From the NCBI RefSeq assembly GCF_000151665.1, contig NW_013171819.1:248001-312000 (forward strand): 64,000 bases of DNA, in the 5' to 3' direction. Made by a program: the position numbers and the translations under genes. Under the pieces are notes generated by a model. The model searched no databases, was not told the origin of the DNA, and was given only the letters and a program-made list of their open reading frames with translations. This DNA comes from Blastocystis hominis. Lineage: Eukaryota > Sar > Bigyra > Opalinata > Blastocystidae. Shown here one piece after another: positions 51,183 through 63,658 of this stretch (position 1 is its first letter; every line of letters begins with the position of its first letter).

Positions 51183-54181
51183 CTACGCTTCATTCCTCTC
51201 CTCCACCCCCACATTCAGCTCCATTCGCAACGGTCGCAGGTATCTCTCCTTCGGGAACGGCAGGCCGCGTCGCTTGATGTCCGTCAGCACGCTCAGCGCC
51301 TGGTCCACGTTCCCCACGCGGCTCAGCGCCAGAATCATTTCGCCGTACGTCTCAGGCGCAGGCACCAAACCATTCAGCTGCATCTCGCGAAGCAGCTGCG
51401 CCGCGTCGGTCACGTGCTTGGTCTTTGCGTACATCGTAATGAGCAGGTGGTACGACATGCGATCGGGTTTTTGCCCGTAGCTCTACACTCGAAAGCGAAC
51501 GCAAAGCAAACCTCGATGGATTGGAACACGGATTTGGCGCGATTGAAGAAGAGTGACTTCGTATACAAACCCAAATAGCTATTCAGATGCACCAGCGAAG
51601 GCTTTTCGTCGGTCTGGCGAAGCAGTTCCCGCCAAATTCGTTCTCCTTCCCGCGCTAAATACGGTTTCAACGCGGGGACGGAGGCGTCTTGAGCGTATAA
51701 ATGGTCCCAATACGCGGAAAGATCTTGAACGCGATTGGGACAACGCAGAGCGAACACGTTGGGCTTTGGCTACACTGAGAAAAAAGAGAAGGAAAGGAAC
51801 CGATTGATAGCGAATATCCGGCTCCACATCGCGAATCATCTCGTAGTTCTCGAGGATTGACGGCTTTACGAGTTTGGCGATGCGGAGCTGCGTGAGCTGC
51901 TTTGCTTTCTCTGGCGATTCGAGGAAGCAGGAGCGAAGGAAGCGGACTTCTTCGACGAAGAGCTCATCCGCACGTTCCTTTTGCTTTAAAAGAGAGGATC
52001 CGGTGAGGAGAACGGTTCCCATTTTCACGTTCACCATGTTTTGAATGCTCTGCTTGAGAGACGGCTATGAATGAATTCGAAAAGAACAAAACAAACATCG
52101 CGATTTAGCACATCGTCGACACATGATTTCCAGAGAGGACTCGCGTAATCAATGTGTTTTTCATCGCCTCCCTTCGCTTTGTACGCCTCTACCAACAATG
52201 ATCGGCCTTTTTCTTCTAATTGCATCAGCTCTACGATCGATTCTTCGCGACTTCGAAGCAAATCCATATTCGCATTTCGACTGATCAAACCCCGTTCATT
52301 CATTTCCTTCAACGCTTTATCTACGATCTCGCGATTCGAAGCAGCAACAGAAGCATCCGTTGCGTTCATCGGTTGTACCGAGAACTTCTCCGCCACCAAT
52401 TCTTCGGTGCGTTTTACAATCTCATCGATCGGGTTTTGGACTTGGGGAGCTCCAGATTTCCCTTCGATTCGATTGATTTCAGCGTCGATTTCGGTTTGTG
52501 AAAGACCCTGGCTGAGTCCACTCTTGGGAGTTGCTCGCTGCAGAGCCTGCTTTGCATTCTGAAGCAATTCTGCTTTGGAAGCTTCGATGCTTTTCATATC
52601 CGTTTCTTCTAGTTGCGACAAAGGATTCAACGGATTGATCGAATTCTTAGAATTCGATTCCTCTCCCATTTCTTCTTCTCCACTCCTTTCATTTCCTTCC
52701 GCTTCATACATTCCTCCACTCGTTTCCTCTTCCTCGGTTTCTCCCAATCCATCATCGATCGCTTTTCTTCGACTGTCTCGCACATAGGCAAGTCGATCGC
52801 GTTTAATAGCCACTGGCAGTCCCTTCAAATACATTTCGTATTCCTCGCGTGTGTATCTTCGATTTCCTGCTGGATGTTCTGGAAGCGCCAGGCCGTTCCC
52901 TGAAGCATTTCCGAGCACCATAAGAAGCAGAGAAAGCGTTTCCGATGTAGGTTTGAAGCCTCGTTCTTGAAGCTGAACCATGACGGAGTTCGCTCGAACG
53001 AAATCTCCGCGTTGAGCACATGCTTCCAATAAAATGTGATAAGAAGAGAGGGATGGCGCAATGCCTGCGACCTCCATCTTCTGGAAATAGTCGAAAGCCA
53101 TCACATCATAGCGCCAGCTTCGAGCACATGCGTGCATAATCGCATGATAGCAGCCCTGAGTGACAAGCTGTTGATGCACGTCCAGGCTGTCAAAGAATCG
53201 AATGGCTCGCTCTGTGTTGTGTTGAAGCTCCGACACTTTGATCATCAGTGCGATACTGATCGAATCGGGCTCTTCAATGTAGTTTCGCATGAGATCGAAG
53301 GTCTCATTGGCTCGAGCGAGCTGCCGCTTTTTGATGCAGCCATAGATGAGGGAGGAAAAGATGATATTGTTCGGACGCAGACCTGATTCGGACATTTCTC
53401 GCGTGACCGAGAAGGCTTCGTTGAGCTTCCCTTCTAAAACCAGGCCGTTTACAAGCACGCCGTAAATATGTTGGTCGGGAGAAACGCCCGAAAGAACCAT
53501 TTCTTTCAGTTCTTGGCGAGCCAGCGTTGATTTGTTGTGCGTACACAACGTATTGAGATACGCAGTCCAAGCAAAGAGGGTACAATGATGAGGGTTTTGC
53601 TTTAATATGTTCCACAGGGTGAGAGCGTCCTCCACGCGATTCTGGGCAGAAAGAACACGAATCGCCTTAATCGTTGCAGGAACATCGTCCACATGCAAGG
53701 TTCCCTTGACACGATTGAACAACTTATCGACATTGTAGTCTTTCAGATTCATGAGAATGCCTTCATCAAACGGTTCTTCCAACATTGAGGTCAGTTTCTG
53801 AGCTAGAGTATCGAGCTCCAGAAGGTCGCGCTCGGTAATGTTTAGATTTTTGCTTCCAACCGTTCCTGTAGTGATTTGTGATATTTGTTCCTTGGATAAT
53901 ACAGGAATGGGCGAATAGTCTGGATGTCCATATTTCCAGCTGGAAGAGTTATCAACAATAGACTTTACACTTGTAGTAGCGATCATCTCTCTTCCTTTTG
54001 ACATTGGCTCGCTTGCAGATGCAAATCGTCGAACTTGCATTGTTCCACCAAAACAATCTGTCTGAAACACTTTTCCACTCTTTTTCACTCCATAGAGCGC
54101 CAAAAACGATACGTTTCGCAATGAAGAATCAAAACGACGCACTAGAGGAGCTCCTGCTCTCCTACAAACAGCAGCCAGCAT
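51183..54181 (-). CDS. Mitochondrial pentatricopeptide-repeat protein (968 aa, 3 introns)
   Basis: PPR proteins bind organellar RNA. The start MLAAVCRRAGAPLVRRFDSS is a typical mitochondrial presequence. Repeats of about 35 residues are clear at 190-430 (HIYGVLVNGLVLEGKLNEAF, NNIIFSSLIYGCIKKRQLAR, SLSSYHILLEACAQRGDFVR) and at the C-terminus (SYHLLITMYAKTKHVTDAAQ, ETYGEMILALSRVGNVDQAL). Introns 52065-52096 (32 nt), 51770-51800 (31) and 51483-51511 (29) give 2907 nt in frame. The region at about 455-690 is charged and not PPR. No DYW or other editing domain. Its likely job is mitochondrial RNA processing or translation. Confidence 0.88.
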
Positions 54182-54299
54182 AGCGATTGAAAAGCAGAAA
54201 AAGCTCGGTGTAGAGAGCGATCAAGAATAAGTATGCAACAAACAAGAGAGTACACCAAACTTAAGTTAGCTCCCGTTCGCGTTCCATATAGGGACGAAC

Positions 54300-56167
54300 T
54301 TAGAGCGCATAACAAGAATCAACAGAAGAAGAAGAAGAAGAACATAAAAATACCTTGGTGAATGTGTTCGCAAAGTACACCATTTGCTTCGAAATCGAAG
54401 AATATTTTGCTACAAGTATCCTACACGTCACAAAGCCTCTCCGTCCCCACCTAAGAAACAGCTTGTTAGCACTAAAAAACGTCAGTAAACGAGACGACGG
54501 GTGATAGGTCGTTCGTCTTTTAGCAAAGCTAGCACGCAGCACGGACAGTCCGAGACAGTAGAGCTCGAGAAAGAAGAACAGTAGCTTCACTTGCAGGAGT
54601 GAAGAAGGCACCAGGCTGGCGTTGGTGCACACTTTCGAATGAGAGGCAGGATAGAAATCATGATGAAGGTCGACAGAATCATCGAGTTCGATGGAATGAT
54701 CGACAGAATCATCGAGTTCGATGGAATGATCGACAGAATCATGATGAAGTTCGATAGAATGGTCGACAGAATCATGATGAAGTTCGATGGTAGGATCGAC
54801 AGAGCGATCAACAACGTTGGAATGGTGATCAATGGATTGCTCTGCCTTAACGGTATGATTCATTTCACCCTTTGCCTTGCAGGACTGATCACACACACAA
54901 TTCGGCTCATGATTCATGTCATTCTCCGTTTCGCGATCAAGATCGCTCGGAGCATCAACTAAATCGCTCTCACGTTCATTCTTTCTTTCCACTTTCAATT
55001 CACTAACAACACTATTGGCACACGCTCTCACGACTCGCTCCACAAATCGCCAAAAGAACTCCATTTCTTGCAGTTCGGCTGCTCCTTCCGCCCCACAACC
55101 AATCTTACAAACTTGCAAACACCACGCGCAGGTCTCAACAAGACCCCATAAATGCATCGCGGTGCGCCCTCGCAAATACTGCTCTATCAGCAGCATTGCA
55201 GAGCTCTTCGCTCGCTCCATCAGCACGGAAGCGAGCAGTTCTGGCTCCAAACAGCGCTGCCGAATCGCCCCATAAACGGCATATTCGGTGAAAAACGCGG
55301 TGGAAGCATGCGGAAAGCGGGTTAAATCGTCAAGAAATTCTTCGATGTACAGCGGAGATCGAACAAGAAACTCGGTAAGATATCGGTTGCTACGCAAAGC
55401 GGCGATATATACAACGCCTAATTGTTTTGGATTGTGGTATTCCAGGAAAATGTTGCGTTGTAGAAGTTGGTCCAGTACTGCGAAACTATTGTTATCGATA
55501 GCGTACATAACAGGGGTACGACCCTGCAAATCAGAGAGCGAGAGATCGGCTCCGTGGTCCAGAAGCACGGAAACAGTTAACGCATGGTTGTTTTTACATG
55601 CACAGGAAAGGGGAGTAAGCCCGTCCACATCGGTCACGTTTGGATTAACATAAGAACAGAGGAGCGAAGCAAGATCACTAAACCCGTTCAGAGAAGCGAT
55701 TAAAAGAGAATTGTACCCAAAGGGGGTAGAAAGGGAAGCATTTGCACCAGCGAGGAGAAGGACACGAGCCACCGGTAGGTGACCCTCACGGCAAGCATAC
55801 ATTAATGCGGTATAGCCACATGAATCCTGACAGTCCAGTTGGCAACCATAAGAAATTAAGTGTTTACATGCACTTTCGTTCCCCTCACGAGAGGCGAGCA
55901 TCAGCCCAGTCATCCCCCTTGAGAAGGCATGATTTGAGAGAAAATCTAAAGAAAGCGAGTCTCCAACCGAGGCAGCAGTTAGCAGATCACATAGGTTAAG
56001 AGAAAGAGAACCAGGTTGAGACTAAAACACAGCCAGAACAATAAGCATACAACGAGGCGAGAAGAGGCTTTGACCTCACTGGCAAAACGAACTCGTTTCT
56101 TATTATGAGGTTTGGAACCTTCGCCATCACTGACGGGTACTGCTGTGACAGGCATAAAATACAACAA
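54300..56167 (-). CDS. Ankyrin-repeat protein with tandem acidic repeats (about 611 aa)
   Basis: An intron at 56022-56053 (32 nt) joins a short first exon (MLYFMPVTAVPVSDG) to the main exon. Ankyrin repeats follow: RGMTGLMLASREGNESACKH, CGYTALMYACREGHLPVARV, FGYNSLLIASLNGFSDLASL, DGLTPLSCACKNNHALTVSV and QGRTPVMYAIDNNSFAVLDQ. A central helical domain follows. Near the end a repeated DHSIELHHDSV / DHSIELDDSV unit (54,655-54,810) makes a charged tail. The extreme C-terminus may contain one more 30-nt GT...TAG intron (GTGGGG...GTGTAG near 54,430-54,460), which would not change frame. A probable protein-interaction scaffold; substrate unknown. Confidence 0.8.
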
Positions 56168-56475
56168 AACTGATTATACAAAAAAACGAGAGAAATGTAT
56201 TTAACTCTGTGAAAAACGAGATAACCCTAAATCCGTCTGTCAAATTGAAAAAATGTGTTTCATTTTAGAACTTATGAAACCGCGGTTATATTCTGACACA
56301 ATATATTAGCATCAACTACGCAACAATGGCGCAAAACACTATTCTGAGTCGATTTTATTTTAAAATGCTGACAAAATTTAAAGCATAAGGGTTTCAACAC
56401 AATTCCGAGAAACGTCGCTTTGATACAAACAACACAAAGTATATGATATTTTATTTAACGTGATACTATTATTTG
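56168..56475. other. Intergenic, nothing recognised
   Basis: About 300 bp of AT-rich spacer upstream of the ankyrin gene and downstream of CCDC12. The minus strand carries TTGTTTGT about 50 bp past the CCDC12 stop. Confidence 0.5.
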
Positions 56476-56993
56476 TTAATTGTTCTCTTCACCCTCTTCC
56501 TCCTCTTCCTCCTCCTCTTCCTCCTCCTCTTCCTCCTTTTCCCGCTCTATTTTTTCTCCTATTCATAAAAGTCGATAATAAATCAAACGAAGAAGGCGAT
56601 TTAGTACTTTCGTGGTTCTCTTTTCCAGAATATCTAATTTGTGCTCGATACCACGCTTTAAATCCCAATTTGGCTTCTTCGGAGCCAAGTTCAGTTCATC
56701 AGACTTCTAAAACCTTACTATGCTAAACCTACCCTACTCCGGGCATCTTGCTTGCATCTTTCAAATCTTCCTCATAGGAAAGAGGCTTTGTATCGACAAT
56801 AACGCTATCTACGTTCTTTTTCAAATTTTCATCTCGTGGAGTATAATTTCTAAATCGTATACTATGTTAATGATATGAAAGCAACTGCCTACGTTGGCTT
56901 TGTACTCTCAGCAGTCTTCCCTTGAGCAAGCAATGCGGCCTTCTTACGCTTCAGCTCTTCAATCCTCTTTTTTCTTTCCTCCACACTATCCAT
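56476..56993 (-). CDS. CCDC12: CCDC12/Cwf18 spliceosomal protein (141 aa, 3 introns)
   Basis: A small component of the activated spliceosome. Exons recovered by hand: introns 56862-56892 (31 nt), 56707-56737 (31) and 56559-56588 (30), total 426 nt. The family core is clear: RFRNYTPRDENLKKN, matching the LRNYVPEDEDLKK region of animal CCDC12, and LAPKKPNWDLKRG with LEKRTTKVLNRLLREKI, matching LAPRKPDWDLKRD and the KRTQRAIAELI helix. The N-terminus is a Lys/Glu-rich helix (MDSVEERKKRIEELKRKKAA), and the C-terminus is a run of about 15 Glu encoded by a GAGGAA repeat. No single long open frame marks this gene because its exons are tiny. Confidence 0.88.
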
Positions 56994-57188
56994 TTCTGAG
57001 CAAGGAAAAATACTGTCGATTTGTGGAATTCCAACATTCCTTTTCTTCTTTCGTTCGAAATTAAGGAGCTTCCAGAGGTTCCCCAGTATATAGACACTTT
57101 ATTGAGAAACAAGAAGAACAGGTTTTGCTTCGAGAAATCAGTTTAGTCCAGTAATTAACATATATATATACTTCATCTTTTTTTTGGT

Positions 57189-59836
57189 ATGAAGTATTTT
57201 TCTTATATTCTTGTACTTCTCTTACTTTCTCGTATGGCGAACGCTTCTAAGCCCCTTGTGTCGTCTTTCATGACACATCTCTCCACTTCCCTTTCATTTT
57301 TGCCAGAAGAGGACATTGAAGACGAGTTTGATGTAAGGAAGCACTCCTCTTTTCATAGCCAGGTCCGTGATATGTCTTCCAACCAAGATCGTGCACTCTC
57401 AAGTGATTACGACCGTTACTATGTAATGTTAAAGGATGGCTATACAGTGGCCGATTTTTCAAAAAGAATTGGTTTTCTGACGAGTTTTGGCTATCAAAAT
57501 ATGGAGTACGTTGGAGGACAAAACAAGTGTGTGATTGTGACCTGCAAAGAGTCGTTCTTGAACAGAAATCCCTTCAAGTCTATGATTGACTCTTATGCTC
57601 CCATTCCTCTTCTAGCACGAGTCAGTCCGTCTGTTGTGACTGCTCTATCGAAGGCCTCTAAGAACCACACCGCCGTGTCCTTGTCGATTTCGAGTATTTC
57701 CAGCTCTGAAGAGAAATTACTCAATCTGAATTTTGCTGACAACCAAGATCCGAATGAAGACGAAAACAGTAAACCTAGTTTTGCTTTGTTTATGTTAAGC
57801 CCCTGCTGTTATCACTCGATCTCTCAAGATATTGAGACCTTCGAGTTCATCCCAACAACTGCAGTCATCACAGAAGATGGTGAAGAGTTCTCTCGCTCGC
57901 CCTCTTCTTCCTCTCGCGAATCTCCTTTCCCAGAAGGATATTCTCTCTGTATCATTGAAACCCAAGTGGAAACTTCACCATTTGCGTTCCTAGTTCACTC
58001 GCTCTTTCATTTGTAGGCCAACTCAATGATTATGCTCGACAATCCTTGGCAGATGGTTATTATGACGCATCTGGCGAGTCGTCAAAGATCTACAAACTCC
58101 ATAATCTGAACGGTCGAAACGTGCTCGTTGGAGTGGGTGATTCTGGGATCGATTGGAAGAGCACTTATTTCTACGACCCCGATCATTCAGTGAAGAGAGC
58201 CGAGAGTGGATCTTCCGATCATCGAAAGATCTCTCTGTATGTTCCTCTCTTTGGAAAAGATGAGACTTCGACGGATGGCCACGGCACGCACGTGTGTGGA
58301 ACGATCGCCGGAAAGGCGTATGACAGCAGCAACAGCTCAGATGCTCTGTACAATGTATGACGATGATGATGGAGGGATGAGAGATAGGGAATCGCCGAGG
58401 AAGCGAAGTTGCTGTTTGTCGATTTGGAAGATAGCGATGAGGATTTGTATCTTCCTAAGGATCTTTACAACCGATATTATATGAAGACCCTGTAGGATTT
58501 GAGTGAAGGCGTGGTCATGAATAGATATCGAAACAAAGCGCGTATCAACTCGAATTCCTGGGGATCGGAGGAAGACTATGAATATGATTCGTTCTGTTCT
58601 CAGACGGATAAGTTCGTTTGGGATTATAACGACATGCTCATTCTATTCGCAGCTGGCAATGAAGGAGAGGAAGGGTACTGATTGATTGAATAAACGAATG
58701 ATAACCATGCAGACTCGGATCGGTGACATCGCCCGCCCTTTCCAAGAACGTGATTACTGTCGGAGCGACGCATTCCGAGCGAAATCATGACGGAAAGAAC
58801 TACATCACGTATTTCTCTTCGCGCGGAAATCCAAACAAACGCACCATCAAGCCCGATATTGTGGCTCCAGGCGATCAGTTCTCAGCCAAGTCTCTGAGCC
58901 GATGGGATTGCGGATTGAACTGCGATAACCATGGCGGTGTGGTGAAGATGCAGGGCACTTCGATGGCCACACCCGCTGTGGCTGGAATCGTGGCTTTGAT
59001 CACGCAATATCTGAAGGAGAAGAGTTATCATAATCGTGAGAATGGGGTTTTTAAATGATGGATAGAAGAGCTGGACGTGCGAGCTTCGCTGATCAAAGCG
59101 ATGGTGGTTCACAGTGGACAGCCTACGACAGGATACTGCAATATTATTATGAGATGTTTCCCCCACAATAAAAACCACTTCTATTATGAAGGTCATGGTC
59201 GAGTGCAGCTGGATCGTGTGCTTCATTATGATGGCGAGAGCGATTTCGAACTGTTTTTGTATTATGGGCAGATCAACGAGAAGAAGGAATCGTTCACACT
59301 TGAATTCACGATTACGAACATATCCCTTGAAATCCAATAATAGGAAAAAAATGATTGGTTCCTTCACTTCCTCACTCTTCAATACCCTTCAAAGTCACCA
59401 TGGCCTACACAGATCCTCCAGCCTCCTCCGAATCAAAGACTATCATTGTGAACACTGTTGGATTGACCGTAAACTCTGCAAACTCGACTACCTATTTCTA
59501 TCCGAACGAGTAGTTGCATTGGATAGCATCGAGCATAGATTGGATGGTCCTGACGACTATAACAATGTGCAAGTGATTTTGCTGGATTCCGAGACGGTGG
59601 AATCGATGACAAAAGAATCGAACAAGATTCAAGTGAAGGTGACTCGTCGAAGTTTGAGTACTTCGATGCAGCCAGTTTCGATTGTGGTGACAGGAGGATT
59701 TGACTGGAGCTCCGTAGTTGTGAATGACGATACGAGCAAGAATGAAGCAGATGTGCCGAAGGGTATTCCGATTGATACGAATGTGGTAATTGGAATTCTT
59801 ATCATTATCGTGACAGTGATATTAGTTGTTGCGTAG
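57189..59836 (+). CDS. Membrane-anchored subtilisin-family (S8) serine protease
   Basis: Secreted or surface subtilase. Signal peptide MKYFSYILVLLLLSRMANAS; propeptide; catalytic Asp in VGVGDSGIDW, His in DGHGTHVCGTIAG, oxyanion Asn in AAGNEGEEG and Ser in GTSMATPAVAG; then a C-terminal beta-sandwich (VTMAYTDPPASS, PDDYNNVQV, QPVSIVVTGGF) and a terminal membrane helix (VVIGILIIIVTVILVVA). Clear introns: 57986-58016 (31 nt), 58355-58387 (33), 58492-58524 (33), 58675-58712 (38), 59036-59065 (30) and 59510-59538 (29). The frame balance needs one more in the propeptide (candidate 57769-57799), and the junction near 59,290-59,394 is unresolved. It ends 87 bp from the convergent MORN-LRR gene. The anchor suggests action at the cell surface or in a secretory compartment. 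Confidence 0.88.
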
Positions 59837-59923
59837 GAGTGGTGGATGATACATGATGGATAGTTTCGTGTTTATTTGTATTAGGCAGCGAAAAGAGAAG
59901 AAGTAAGTTTATTAAGGGAAGTT

Positions 59924-61955
59924 TTATTGTTTGAGCACAAACAGTTGGTAGATTAGTTCCTTGTATTGATGAAATGACAGAGTTGTATCGAAACATCTAG
60001 AAATTACCCAACGCTTAGGCATAAAAATACTAATAGCTGATACTGAATGCGTTATTCTAAAGGAATTAGGCAGATTTGCAACGCCACAGTTGGGAATATC
60101 TAAATATTAAATCCGTATTCAATATTTCAAAGCTACTTTCCAAGGTAACTGAACGAGGATTCCGAAAACTATTTCCATTTGACCTGATGAATGTAAGATT
60201 TGGAAGATCTACACTCAATCATATCGAATCATGTTATTCATACTTCGCATTACCAATGTACAGGATTCATTGTTAGTCCCATTAAGTGCAGATTTCCCGA
60301 GTAGAATGGTTTCTAACGACGGGAGATCTATCCAATCACTTCATTCAAATTCATCAATACTTTCGATAACAGTTGATAGCGAACTATTAAATGCCCCATC
60401 ACCCAAAATAATGGATTTGAGGTTAGGCATATCTATGCATCATTCAAATATTCAATATCAAATCAATACCTTGAATCACAAATGAACTATTAGGGAAATT
60501 GAACGAATCACTTCCAATTGTCCCAATATGAATGGATTGTAATTGTGGTAGATTTTTCAATTCAAAGTCTCCAGCAAAATCACTGAAACTATATTCACCA
60601 ATTTGAATGGATTCCAATGATTCACAATTCAATATGTGGAATGATTTCGATTCATCATTTCCTTCAGTATTCTTTTTCAAAGTAAATGAATTGGATCTAA
60701 TTTCCAAACTTTTCAGTTGATTCAATCCATCGATTTGGAATGTTTGCACTGATTTAAAACAATTATTGCCGATTTCGATTGATTTTATCAAATAGGGATG
60801 GATGGTCAAAGATTGTTGGCAATTGCAACATCCATTTCCCACAATGAAATGCCTCTTTAGATAGTTATGGTTTGCCAAAATACAGTCAACTTCACACCGA
60901 ATGAGAGAAACTCTTCTCCATATAAAGAGGATAGGAATAATAAACCAAAATTCAAAGGGCAAATCAAATAGAAAAAAGAGTAGTGCCGTAATGCCAAAAA
61001 ACAGAATCACATAGAATTCATGTAGCATAATGACACACCACAATCGGTGCCCATTTACCCATAATCCTTTATAAACCACTGTATTATTACGATAAGCAAT
61101 CCCTGTTCCATTCCTCTTCCCATCTCTGTAACTACCATTGAAAACCATAGTAGTTCCATTTGATAGAAATTCCATTCCCTTTCCATATCGACAATAATTT
61201 AGAAGCATAGAATTCTCATATTCTCCTTCATATACTTTTACTCCATGGGAATATTCAATCATTTTGTTATTGTCAAACGATTTTAGGATTTCTATCTCAG
61301 CTCCATCCTTCCATCGACTCACACGCTGAATCGTGTCATGCAAATAGAAATAGCAAATTCCAAAACGTTTTCCCAAATCATCAATTTGACAGAGAACCCT
61401 GGAACCACTCTCTGTATCTGTCTCTACCCAGTATTTCTTCAACTCTGTGGAAGGAACGAAGTGCACATTAATCACTCCTCTTTCATAGATTGCTTCTTTA
61501 CCCTCACCATTTTCATTGTATTCGATTCCCTCCCCTTGACGGAACCCCTGGTGAAAATACCCTTCAAACAGTAATTTCCCATTCGGATAATACTCTTTCC
61601 CCTTGCCTTCACGAACCCCTTTTTCAAGACTACCTCTGAAAAAGAGAAACCCATCTTCGTTGTAGAGTGAACACTCACCTGTTGCTTCATCGTCAACAAA
61701 ATTGAGCTCAGCGATCCTAATTTGATAACTGTTTAGAATCATAGATTTTCCATGCATTCTTCCATTTCTTAGATGTGTTTCGATAGAATAGCCATTATGC
61801 GGAGCTCCCACTTTCAAAGTTGCAGGTCCATCCTTAAGATTGGTAATAATTACAGGGAATAGAGATTCAATAGAGCTAGTCCAGTATGTAGACGTTGCTT
61901 TATTGCTTTTGTACTTTGATAAGTTTGAACTAGGTACGTATTCGATTGCTGACAT
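59924..61955 (-). CDS. MORN-LRR repeat protein, paralogue 2 (629 aa, 4 introns)
   Basis: Same design as 34,284-35,764: MORN units (GECSLYNEDGFLFFRGSLEK, GKGKEYYPNGKLLFEGYFHQ, GKGMEFLSNGTTMVFNG, GTGIAYRNNTVVYKG) followed by BspA-like LRRs. Here a hydrophobic region of about 45 residues (FYVILFFGITALLFFLF, FWFIIPILFIW) separates them, so this one is probably membrane-bound. Introns 60433-60469 (37 nt), 60328-60360 (33), 60209-60243 (35) and 60100-60136 (37) give 1890 nt in frame. All are phase 1 and precede LRR exons of 72, 84 and 72 nt. The LRR block near ESIQIGEYSFSDF is almost identical to paralogue 1, suggesting recent duplication or conversion of that part. Confidence 0.8.
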
Positions 61956-62388
61956 TTCTATCTCCCACTACCTATTAGAATAATGAAGTGTTAATAATAA
62001 TATCTAGAAAAATGTTATATGTCAAATTTTCTGTGTTGCGAGTTTTTATTAATCTCGAGTACTATCATTGTTTTATTTATAATGATTAACTTCCCAAATG
62101 TAAAGAGAAGAACTGGTAACAGTTAAGGGAGTGTTTTTGTTTCCATCCCTCAAGTGGAACAATAAACACGAATAGAGCCGTTCTTGTCCTTTTAAAAGTC
62201 GTTTTCTTTCTTCAAGGGAGTTGTACTATTCTGTCTCAGAAAAGAATGAGTAGTTTTCGTTTTGCGATAGCATACAGACAACGCGGGATGTATGTGAAAA
62301 CTAGATTCGTGCCTCTTTAGACAAGCACACTCCCATCTATCCTTCACCCTCACAAATTCAAACGGCTGTATGACTACAAACAATCCAA
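61956..62388. other. Intergenic, nothing recognised
   Basis: AT-rich spacer upstream of the MORN-LRR gene and downstream of the type I membrane protein gene. TTGTTTGT (minus strand) lies about 10 bp past the stop of the latter. Confidence 0.5.
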
Positions 62389-63193
62389 TTACGGCAGCAA
62401 CTTCTCAGCGGCTTCTTTTTCCTGTTTCTTCTTCTCACAACACTTTCTTCCCAACTTGCACAGCCAATACCAAATGAAGGCCACAATCAAAACACCTAAG
62501 ATCATATCGAAGTAGGGGTTATAGAAAATGTTGAAGCTCGACCAGCGGAACGTGTCCTTGACCAAAGAGAAATCAATCTACCTAATAAAAGTGAAAGAAA
62601 GAAAAGTACATAAGAGAAATCATTGTCCAAGGACGCCATCAGCGTATTGAAGCTACCATCATTAAAATAATCGGTGATCACATTAATGAGATCAGTTCGG
62701 TTGTAGGAATCAACCAAATGGTGAATAAGCATGGTCGTAGAGTTGTCGTCTCCAGAAACATCAATGACAGTTACGTCAATAGGGTGGAGAACAAATAAAG
62801 ATGACAATCTCGACAAGGCAACAGACATGAAGTAGTTGACCTTCGGAGAGTACTCTTCGCGGGGCATACCATCAGCCTATTCCTAATCAATCCTTCAGAA
62901 AATTACCTTAACAGAATACTCCAGATAGTTAAGACCAAAGTTGGGGTGAATAAGCTTCTTTTTAGGAGTACAAATATCTTCCATAGGTATCCAAGTCGGA
63001 TTAATGGAATTCGAGCAAAGGCTGACTTTGTAACCCCATTCTCCCTCACCACAAAAAGCGTAGGCAAGATGGCCAGGCTCAGTTTCTTCAAATCCATCAG
63101 TTGCCACACAATTCTCGGCAGCAACAACTACACCTTACCAAACTCTCACACAACAATACGCGAAAGAAGTGCAATCACAGCAAAGAATTTCAT
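62389..63193 (-). CDS. Type I membrane protein, unrecognised (236 aa, 3 introns)
   Basis: Introns 63128-63159 (32 nt), 62877-62906 (30) and 62578-62609 (32) give 711 nt in frame. Joining exons 1 and 2 creates a clean signal peptide (MKFFAVIALLSLVAAENC). The lumenal part has a few cysteines (YAFCGEGEWGYKVSLCSNS) and N-glycosylation-type sites (DDNST, YNRT). One membrane helix (MILGVLIVAFIWYWLC) is followed by a cytosolic tail rich in Lys/Glu (CCEKKKQEKEAAEK). No family recognised; an ER/Golgi or surface receptor-like protein is possible. Confidence 0.75.
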
Positions 63194-63658
63194 ACTTGTA
63201 GGAATTAATACTGATGGAAAAGGTATATGGGAGTTTCTTTCGAAAGAACAAAATTAAGATTTTTGAGAATACAAATAATTCTATGGATAAGACATAAGAA
63301 AACAATAAAAATGATCGTTAACATACAAGCACCACAGTACATTTTCGCAATGATGTAGCTTATGTTTTACAGTCAAAAAAGCAGATATAGGAGATGATAA
63401 TAAGCCAAATAAAGACGAAGGAAAACAATCTGTACACTCAGTTTCTACAAACTCTATGAGTGTGTTGCTGACTGCTTTTGATTTCCTATTTCTTGATCAC
63501 CCCTAGCTTTGTGAAGAAATGACAAATACGTACATGTTCGCACATATATTCCGGAATAAAAAGGTAAATTTCCCTCACTATTGGGACCGTAGATTGTCAA
63601 TCACCGAACTTTAAGATTGACTTCTTTCAGCATATTTTTTAAGGTAGAAGAACGAATA
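63194..63658. other. Intergenic between divergent genes
   Basis: AT-rich spacer of about 465 bp; no gene recognised. It presumably contains the promoters of the type I membrane protein and the proteasome subunit. Confidence 0.6.

Noticed and set aside
59290-59394. A firm exon map for the subtilase junction before VTMAYTDPP
   Set aside because: The possible GT...AG pairs need a 52-nt or roughly 100-nt intron, or a 14-nt exon, all unlike the rest of the gene, so I left it unresolved.
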